This document shows positions 1-4,531 of a DNA stretch of 8,004 nucleotides, one piece after another. The DNA lies in contig JASJAL010000085.1 in assembly GCA_030067055.1 (NCBI GenBank), forward strand, positions 1 through 8,004. Reading direction: 5' to 3'. Each line of letters opens with the position of its first letter. Positions within the stretch are counted from its first letter, which is position 1. The notes beneath the pieces were generated by a model. It had not been told where the DNA came from and searched no databases. It saw only the letters and a program-made list of their open reading frames with translations. The position numbers and the translations under genes are program-made. This DNA comes from Kiloniellales bacterium (GTDB lineage: Bacteria > Pseudomonadota > Alphaproteobacteria > Kiloniellales > JAKSBE01).

Positions 1-50
1 GGTCCGCTGCCGGCCTCGACGCGGTCAACCGCCGGAGTCCGATTGTCCAT
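1..50 (-). CDS. N-terminus of an unidentified protein, cut by the left window edge
   Basis: On the minus strand an ATG at 50-48 opens a frame that stays open to the edge of the window (16 full codons, MDNRTPAVDRVEAGSG). A Shine-Dalgarno sequence GAAGGGA (complement of 59-65) lies 8 bases before the ATG, which is why I accept so short a fragment. It lies 91 bases downstream of the AhpD-like gene on the same strand, so it may be the third gene of that operon or may have its own promoter in the gap. The visible residues are polar and show no signal peptide, membrane segment or recognisable motif, so no function can be given. Confidence 0.45.
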   Translation of the reverse strand, partial: MDNRTPAVDRVEAGSG

Positions 51-141
51 GATGAACGTCCCTTCAGGAGAAGGCGTTGCAGTGGCGTCGTGGCGGCGAT
101 GGCCGTATTTCACCGGACGGAGGCATAGCGGCGCTTGCGCC

Positions 142-735
142 TCAGCTCTGTCCGGGCTTGCGCCCGATCGTAAGGGCGGTCCGGAAGTTGCTGTCCCCGT
201 CGATGAACGCGGCTTCCGGTCCGGCGCCGGTGGCGTCGAAGAAGCGCGCCATGAAGCACCTGAGCGACGCGCAGAGGGCGATGTCCGAGATCTGTACGTC
301 GCTGAAGCCGGCAGCACGCAGCGCTTCGATATCCTCTTCGGTGATCCGGGAGGCGTCCTTGGCGACGGCTTCGGCGTAGTCCAGCATCGCGACGTCGCGG
401 TCGTCGAGGCCGGCGTTACGAAAGTCGCGCTGGACCGAGAGGACCGTCTCCTTCGATCCGAGGTCATCCAGGAGCTGCTTGCCGTAGACCATGGCGCAGT
501 AGGTGGAAGGGACCTGCTGGGCCGCTATGAAGGTGATCAGGCGCCAGTCTCTCGGGGTGAGCGAGAAATTGGCCTTCACCTGGGCGAAGAAGTCTTCCCA
601 CAGCGGCAGAAGGTCGGGGCGCGAGGTCCAGCACGCAGTGGCCGACATCACAAAGCCGAGGTTCGCCTTGTGGGCGGCGTAGATCTCCGCCACCCGGCCG
701 GTCGCCTCGTCCTCGCCGATCGTCTTCAGGAACAT
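142..735 (-). CDS. AhpD-like / carboxymuconolactone decarboxylase-fold protein with a degraded peroxidase motif
   Basis: The 197-residue protein resembles the AhpD-like 'peroxidase-related' proteins of the carboxymuconolactone decarboxylase superfamily, which are all-helical, cytosolic and usually act as thiol-dependent hydroperoxidases. The core runs from about residue 40 to 100 with the pattern RDWRLITFIAAQ followed by STYCAMVYGKQLL. The family's active site is E-x2-C-x2-C-x3-H. Here the aligned residues are Gln74, Ser77, Cys80 and Tyr84, so only the second cysteine survives. A helical C-terminal part (about 110-170) ends in FFDATGAGPE, in the style of the family. The start is supported by GGGGAA six bases upstream. 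It follows the phosphate transporter gene by 39 bases on the same strand, which indicates co-transcription. The fold assignment is fairly secure. Classical AhpD peroxidase activity is doubtful, and a one-cysteine or non-redox role is possible. Confidence 0.8.
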   Translation of the reverse strand: MFLKTIGEDEATGRVAEIYAAHKANLGFVMSATACWTSRPDLLPLWEDFFAQVKANFSLTPRDWRLITFIAAQQVPSTYCAMVYGKQLLDDLGSKETVLSVQRDFRNAGLDDRDVAMLDYAEAVAKDASRITEEDIEALRAAGFSDVQISDIALCASLRCFMARFFDATGAGPEAAFIDGDSNFRTALTIGRKPGQS

Positions 736-774
736 CGGCCATTCCCCATTGGAAACCTGGTATCCCAGACCAGC

Positions 775-2586
775 TCAGGCGCCGGAGGCCGCGCGGGCTT
801 CGCTGCCGGTCAGTTCCTGCTGTTCTCCACCGGCGTGCGCGGCTTCCTGCGCTGCAACCGTGAGCTCGTAGAGGGTTTCGCCGAACACGATCTGCGCCCC
901 GTGTATCAGCTTGAGCGCGATGTTCTGGGTATAGCCGTTGTCGTTGATCAGCGAGGTCGCCATGTCCGGCGTGATCTTGTTCCCGCGAATCAACTGGTCG
1001 AGCGTACCGTTCTCGATGACGTCGCCGGCGTCGACCTTCGCGGACAGCGCTTCGATCGCCCGCAAGGAGGCCTCGCGGTCCGGGACCAACTGACCCACGC
1101 CCCGCACGGCCTCGGCGACCAGCTTGCAGATGGCGGCGTATTGCTCGCGGATCTCGGTGTTCTCGGACTTGGCGAAGCGCGCCACGTTCTTCTGCAGATG
1201 CTTCACGTCCTTGACGGCCTGAACGATATCCCGCCCGACGATCCGGATCGAATTGAGCGCCTCCACCTGCTCGGGCAGCATTTTCGGTTCGGCCTCGCTG
1301 CTGAACTCGAGTATGGCGCCGTAGAGGCCCTTGATGCGACGCTGATAGAGGTCGTCGAAGTCTGTTTCGGTGTCCGGACGGGCCTCCTGGAGGAGCTGCT
1401 CCAGGCCCCGATCCGAACGGAGCCCCTCGTAGCTAAGCCCGATGCCCTGGGCGATGTAGTCCGCCGCGTTGTCGAAGAGATGTCCCACCTCCTGGTAGAC
1501 CGCCTTCAAGGCCGCGTCCGGGAAGTCGAGTGAGGCATCGTTCAGATAGCGCGGTGTGGCGACGTCCAGGGCCGCTTCTGGGATAATGCGCTCCAGGAAG
1601 GCCACGAGTTGCGAAATGAAGGGCACCGTCAATATGACGCCGACGACGTTGAAGAGGGTGTGGAAGACAGCGAACTTCAGGGTGAAGTTGTCGGGGGCGA
1701 TGCCGATCGCTGCGCTGACGACGTCCACCACGATGGCAATGTAGGTGAGCAGTGCCACAGCGAGCAGACCGCTGGCCAAATTGAAGATGAGATGGGCGCC
1801 GGCCAGGCGCTTGCCGGCGGCGTTCGCGCTCATCGCTCCGATCAGCGCCGTCACCGTCGAGCCGATATTGGAGCCGATGGCGATCGCCAGGCTGTTCTCG
1901 TAGGTGATCTGGCCGGCGGCGAGCGCGGCGATGGCGAGAATCAGGGTCGCATGGCTCGACTGCATGACAACGGTCGCGACGATCCCGACCGCGGTATAGA
2001 TCAGGACGCCGGCGAAGCCACTAACGGCAAACTGGGTCAGGTCCAGGCTGTCCTGGAAGGTCTCGAAGCCGACCTTCATGAAGTGGATGCCGAGGAAGAG
2101 GAAGCCGATTCCAGCAAGGATGAAGCCCGCGCCTTTCAATGCCTTGGAGGACTGGAAGTTGAGGACCGCGCCGAACACGATCATCGGCATGGCATAGGCC
2201 GAGATATTAATGTTGAGGCCGATGCCTGCGACCAGCCAGGCGCCGGTGGTGGTCCCGATGTTGGAGCCGAAGATGATGCCGATGCCGGCGGCGAGGCCAA
2301 TCAGGCCGGCGCTCATGAAGGAGATCGTGATCACCGATACGAGCGAACTCGACTGCATCAGGGTGGTCGTGACGAAGCCGAAGCTGAGGCTCTTCCACAG
2401 CCGGTCGGTGGAAGCGCGCAGCACCTTTTCCAGCACACCGCCGGTGAAGGCCTTGAAGCCCTCCTGCATCGACATCATGCCGAAGATGAAGATCGCGACT
2501 CCGGCTGCGATCTCCTTGAATTGCGGACTGACCCAGAAACCCCAGCCGAGGACCAAAAGGATCGCCGGCAAAAGTAGCTTCTTCAT
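775..2586 (-). CDS. Na+/phosphate cotransporter family protein with C-terminal PhoU-like domain
   Basis: This 603-residue inner-membrane protein belongs to the Na/Pi cotransporter (PF02690, NptA-like) family, which imports phosphate with sodium or in some cases exports it. Two inverted membrane repeats are visible. The first has QSSS at residues 78-81 and GSNIGTT at 107-113. The second has QSSH at 209-212 and GSNIGST at 238-244. About eight to ten hydrophobic segments lie between residues 5 and 335. From about 355 to 575 the protein is soluble, helical and charged, as expected for the PhoU-like domain common in bacterial members. I start at the ATG at 2586-2584 (MKKLLLP). GGGGGG lies nine bases upstream with an AGG in between, and the N-terminus is then a normal membrane segment. 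The frame is open to an ATG at 2667, which would add 27 unlikely polar residues. It leads a probable operon with the AhpD-like gene. I see no convincing Pho box upstream. Confidence 0.9.
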   Translation of the reverse strand: MKKLLLPAILLVLGWGFWVSPQFKEIAAGVAIFIFGMMSMQEGFKAFTGGVLEKVLRASTDRLWKSLSFGFVTTTLMQSSSLVSVITISFMSAGLIGLAAGIGIIFGSNIGTTTGAWLVAGIGLNINISAYAMPMIVFGAVLNFQSSKALKGAGFILAGIGFLFLGIHFMKVGFETFQDSLDLTQFAVSGFAGVLIYTAVGIVATVVMQSSHATLILAIAALAAGQITYENSLAIAIGSNIGSTVTALIGAMSANAAGKRLAGAHLIFNLASGLLAVALLTYIAIVVDVVSAAIGIAPDNFTLKFAVFHTLFNVVGVILTVPFISQLVAFLERIIPEAALDVATPRYLNDASLDFPDAALKAVYQEVGHLFDNAADYIAQGIGLSYEGLRSDRGLEQLLQEARPDTETDFDDLYQRRIKGLYGAILEFSSEAEPKMLPEQVEALNSIRIVGRDIVQAVKDVKHLQKNVARFAKSENTEIREQYAAICKLVAEAVRGVGQLVPDREASLRAIEALSAKVDAGDVIENGTLDQLIRGNKITPDMATSLINDNGYTQNIALKLIHGAQIVFGETLYELTVAAQEAAHAGGEQQELTGSEARAASGA

Positions 2587-2807
2587 TTTCCTCATCCCCC
2601 CATGGCCCGTGTGACTGCGTTCGACCAGATGAGGCGCCGGCCAGTGCAGTTCGATCAGCGCAAACACGAAGCCTATCCCTTAGTGCCGCGGCTTCGCAAG
2701 GGCGGGGTTGACAAGTTGTTGAGGCGGATGGGCGATCTTGGAAGTGGGCCGCGCCGGCTTGTCGAAACGATGAGACTTAGGCCCTCTGACTGACGTCACA
2801 CGTCGAC

Positions 2808-2837
2808 TTGCGTGGCGCGAGCGGACGGGTGTACCAT
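2808..2837 (+). promoter_or_regulatory. Weak candidate sigma-70 promoter for the central RNA
   Basis: TTGCGT at 2808-2813 and TACCAT at 2832-2837 are 18 bases apart, with 3/6 and 4/6 matches to the sigma-70 consensus. Transcription would begin near 2844, just at or before the first hairpin of the RNA candidate. The inverted repeat at 2792-2804 lies immediately upstream and could be an operator. The match alone would be weak. It is listed because a strong terminator downstream needs a plus-strand transcript and no plus-strand gene lies upstream of it. Confidence 0.25.
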
Positions 2838-2840
2838 TTT

Positions 2841-2995
2841 GCGACTCCTTCTTCATAGGGGAGTGAAGTCGCCCAGGCGATCGGTCGGGTCGCCACGAAA
2901 ACGGGTGCGAATATCTCAGGAAAGGGGGTTAGCCATGGGTCCGCCGGACCATTGAAGGCCCCGCCAAGGGTAACTTTGGCGGGGCTTTCGTTTGT
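2841..2995 (+). ncRNA. Candidate structured small RNA or leader RNA of unknown family
   Basis: This stretch is rich in local complementarity on the plus strand. GCGACT (2841-2846) can pair with AGTCGC (2867-2872). Alternatively ACTCC (2844-2848) can pair with GGAGT (2860-2864), and the two pairings exclude each other. GGCGA (2876-2880) pairs with TCGCC (2890-2894) around a nine-base loop. GGTCC (2938-2942) pairs with GGACC (2946-2950). The terminator hairpin then begins at 2955. CTCCTT at 2845-2850 is an anti-Shine-Dalgarno-like segment of the kind found in loops of many alphaproteobacterial small RNAs. A tiny ORF (2935-2955, MGPPDH, stop) has AGGAAAGGGGG (2918-2928) six bases upstream of its ATG, and its stop touches the terminator stem, so a translated leader is possible. 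The next gene begins 152 bases after the terminator, so a stand-alone RNA is somewhat more likely than an attenuator. Boundaries are estimates. Confidence 0.4.
2955..2995 (+). terminator. Strong rho-independent terminator
   Basis: Bases 2958-2969 pair with 2974-2985 to form a 12-bp stem (ten perfect pairs, a G-U, then G-C) closed by the tetraloop GTAA, which has the GNRA form. The stem can be extended by AAG/TTT at the base (2955-2957 with 2986-2988). TTTCGTTTGT follows on the plus strand. The minus-strand side has CTTCAATGG instead of a T run, so the terminator works for rightward transcription. It does not serve the phosphate transporter, which reads the other way from 2586. Confidence 0.82.
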
Positions 2996-3111
2996 CCGCC
3001 TCCCCGAGCGTCTCCTCATCGCAGGACCGTCGCACCACGGTATCTCGCGATGGAGTCTGACACTGCAAAAGAGCCTCTGATTCATCCGTCAGGCATGACT
3101 TGGCGTAGAGT

Positions 3112-3145
3112 GGCTGTGACCGTGCAACAGCCTCGGAGAGCTCTC
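3112..3145 (+). promoter_or_regulatory. Two inverted repeats in the MAPEG gene leader
   Basis: GGCTGT (3112-3117) and ACAGCC (3127-3132) are perfect complements around a nine-base spacer, and the ten-base palindrome GAGAGCTCTC occupies 3136-3145. The Shine-Dalgarno sequence GGAGAG (3135-3140) of the MAPEG gene lies half inside the palindrome. The first repeat could be a repressor site or an RNA hairpin placed directly before the ribosome binding site. Neither function is demonstrated by the sequence. Confidence 0.25.
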
Positions 3146-3147
3146 GC

Positions 3148-3537
3148 ATGATCGTCACGCCGATCTATGCCGCGTTCTGCGGCCTGCTGCTGATCTTCCT
3201 GTCGCAACGCGTGATCCGGCAAAGGCGACGCTTTAAGGTCGCCCTCGGGGATGACGGTGAAGCGGAAATCCGGCGCGTCATGCGCGTGCAGGCCAATCTG
3301 GTCGAATACGCGCCGATCGCGCTCATCCTGCTCGCCCTGGCCGAGCTGCAAGGCCATGCATTCTGGCTGCTCCACGGTCTTGGCCTGCTGCTGATCTGCG
3401 GACGTCTACTGCACGCCTTCGGGGTCTCGCGTACGCCGGAGGATTTCCGCTTCCGCGTTGCCGGCATGGCATTGACGTTTGCAGCTATCGCCATCGCGAG
3501 CCTCATGAATCTGGCGGGCGTCCTGCTGCTCTGGTAG
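3148..3537 (+). CDS. MAPEG family membrane protein
   Basis: This 129-residue integral membrane protein fits the MAPEG family (membrane-associated proteins in eicosanoid and glutathione metabolism). Bacterial members are small four-helix proteins, mostly uncharacterised, and some have glutathione transferase or peroxidase activity. Hydrophobic segments lie at about 2-24, 53-70, 71-92 and 104-128. The loop and helix 2 carry RRVMRVQANLVEYAP, giving the family signature Arg46, Asn50, Glu53 and Pro56, where the glutathione site is found in known members. The length is normal. The ATG has GGAGAG seven bases upstream. The creatininase-family gene follows after 71 bases on the same strand but appears to have its own promoter. 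The family call is firm; substrate and activity are unknown. Confidence 0.85.
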   Translation: MIVTPIYAAFCGLLLIFLSQRVIRQRRRFKVALGDDGEAEIRRVMRVQANLVEYAPIALILLALAELQGHAFWLLHGLGLLLICGRLLHAFGVSRTPEDFRFRVAGMALTFAAIAIASLMNLAGVLLLW

Positions 3538-3569
3538 CGGCAGTCTCCGCTGGGCGCCGGGGAATCCGG

Positions 3570-3578
3570 TGCTATCAT
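3570..3578 (+). promoter_or_regulatory. Extended -10 promoter candidate for the creatininase-family gene
   Basis: TGcTATCAT at 3570-3578 is an extended -10 element with five of six bases of TATAAT. No good -35 box lies 17 to 18 bases upstream (CTGGGC at 3550-3555), which extended -10 promoters can do without. Transcription would start near 3585, giving a leader of about 24 bases with the Shine-Dalgarno sequence inside it. Confidence 0.35.
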
Positions 3579-3608
3579 GCCGCCGGTTTTCGAGGGAGGA
3601 GGGTTCTC

Positions 3609-4370
3609 ATGGAGTTGAGGTTCAGTACCTGGCAGGAGGTCGAGGCCTACCTAGCGCGCAGCCGGGCGATCATCATGCCGATCGGCTCGACCGAGCAGCA
3701 CGGCCCCAACGGTCTGATTGGCACCGATGGGCTCTGCCCGGAGGCCTTGGGCCTCGCCCTCGGCGAGAAGCTGAACGCGCTGGTCGCGCCGACCATCTCG
3801 GTCGGCATGGCCCAGCATCATCTCGGCTTTCCCGGCTCCATCACGCTCAGGCCCTCGACCCTCCTGGCAGTGCTGCAGGACACCGTGAACTCGCTGATCC
3901 GCCACGGATTCGACTCCTTCTATTTCCTCAACGGCCACGGCGGCAACATCGCGACTGTCGGCGCGGCCTTCTCGGAAATCTACGCCCAGACCAGCCTGCA
4001 GCCCGGCTCGCACAACCGGCCCTCGATCCGATGCAAGCTGACCAACTGGTGGGACGCGCCGGGGGTCAAGGCGCTGTGCGACCAGCTCTTCGGCGACCAG
4101 GACGGCGGCCACGCCACCTGCTCCGAGATCTCGCTGACCCAGTACGCCTATCCGGACAGCATCAAGAGCGCCGAGATGACCCCGGGCAAGGCGCCCTACG
4201 GCCCGATCTACGACGCCGAGGACTTCCGTCGCCGCTTTCCCGACGGCCGTATGGGCTCCAACCCGACCCTGGCCAACCCGGAGGCGGGCGAGAAGATCTT
4301 CAACACCGCGCTCGCCGGGCTGGAGACGGATTTCAAGAGCTTCGTGGCGAACGGGACCGGGTCGGCCTGA
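3609..4370 (+). CDS. Creatininase-family metal-dependent amidohydrolase
   Basis: The 253-residue cytosolic protein is a full-length member of the creatininase (creatinine amidohydrolase, PF02633) family, binuclear metal enzymes that open lactams or cleave amides. PIGSTEQHGP (residues 24-33) supplies the expected ligands Glu29 and His31, and TDG supplies Asp40. NGHGGN (108-113) supplies His110, and GGHATCSE (166-173) supplies His168 and Glu173. True creatininase has a Glu two residues after the NGH-type histidine. Here that position is Gly, as in many relatives with other substrates such as mycofactocin peptidase MftE and formamide hydrolases of flavin or riboflavin-like pathways. Creatinine is therefore not a safe substrate call. 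The ATG has GGAGGAGGG (3595-3603) just upstream. The permease gene follows after 161 bases on the same strand; supplying substrate to this enzyme would be a reasonable but unproven link. Confidence 0.88.
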   Translation: MELRFSTWQEVEAYLARSRAIIMPIGSTEQHGPNGLIGTDGLCPEALGLALGEKLNALVAPTISVGMAQHHLGFPGSITLRPSTLLAVLQDTVNSLIRHGFDSFYFLNGHGGNIATVGAAFSEIYAQTSLQPGSHNRPSIRCKLTNWWDAPGVKALCDQLFGDQDGGHATCSEISLTQYAYPDSIKSAEMTPGKAPYGPIYDAEDFRRRFPDGRMGSNPTLANPEAGEKIFNTALAGLETDFKSFVANGTGSA

Positions 4371-4517
4371 GGCCCCGTTGGCATGGCGGCTGAGCGGCTG
4401 AGGGCGGCCTTGCTGACAGTGCACCGTGCTTCCGCCCGCGCTGCGCAGTTCCCCTTGCGTCCGACGATGTGCAAAGATCTCCGCCCTGTCGGGGGAAGGT
4501 CGGGATATGACGGGGTA

Positions 4518-4524
4518 GGGGAGG
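4518..4524 (+). promoter_or_regulatory. Ribosome binding site fixing the GTG start of the permease
   Basis: GGGGAGG lies seven bases before the GTG at 4532-4534. The next in-frame ATG at 4544 would be 19 bases away from it, too far. The GTG is therefore preferred. Confidence 0.65.
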
Positions 4525-4531
4525 ATCTGCC

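Larger units (their letters stand above)
2587..3147. other. 561-base gene-free region between divergent genes
   Basis: No convincing protein gene lies here. The region holds the upstream region of the leftward phosphate transporter gene (2587 to about 2800), a plus-strand structured RNA candidate ending in an intrinsic terminator (2841-2995), and the leader of the rightward MAPEG gene (2996-3147). A perfect TTGACA stands at 2708-2713 on the plus strand, but 17 bases further on there is only GGCGAT, so I do not call a promoter. An inverted repeat GACGT-cac-ACGTC lies at 2792-2804 and overlaps the palindrome TGACGTCA at 2791-2798. I found no clear promoter for the phosphate transporter on the minus strand. 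Confidence 0.6.

Noticed and set aside
130..141. Hairpin GGCG-CTTG-CGCC beside the stop of the AhpD-like gene
   Set aside because: The stem is only four to five pairs and has no T run on either strand, so it is not a credible terminator.
43..1533. A 496-codon open frame on the plus strand across the AhpD-like gene, the gap and the end of the phosphate transporter
   Set aside because: It is antisense to two well-supported genes, has no family resemblance, and is rich in Arg, Gly, Val and Asp as expected from the reverse reading of GC-rich codons.
1609..2577. A 322-codon plus-strand frame over the phosphate transporter
   Set aside because: It reads as low-complexity Asp/Glu/Gly/His protein antisense to the membrane repeats and has no plausible ribosome binding site or family.
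2708..2736. Perfect -35 hexamer TTGACA on the plus strand
   Set aside because: At the correct distance there is only GGCGAT, and no nearby shift gives a usable -10 box.
2680..2856. A 58-codon minus-strand ORF beginning MKKESQNGTPV
   Set aside because: No Shine-Dalgarno sequence precedes its ATG, and the product is a Arg/Pro/Ser-rich sequence without recognisable features.
2857..2880. Resemblance of AGGGGAGTGAAG to the GGGGAGTAG element of the yybP-ykoY (manganese) riboswitch
   Set aside because: The second conserved loop (GAGACC-type) is absent, so only a short chance match is left.
2860..2930. Resemblance of ATCTCAGGAAAGG to the 3' conserved part of a glycine riboswitch
   Set aside because: The CCGAAGGGGCAA-type element and the expected paired regions are missing, and the downstream gene is not a glycine-related gene.
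2777..3158. Two minus-strand frames of 102 and 80 codons in the central region
   Set aside because: Both run straight through the terminator stem, lack good ribosome binding sites and resemble no family.
4386..4401. Tandem duplication of GCGGCTGA after the creatininase-family gene
   Set aside because: Two copies of eight bases in GC-rich sequence are too little to call a repeat element.
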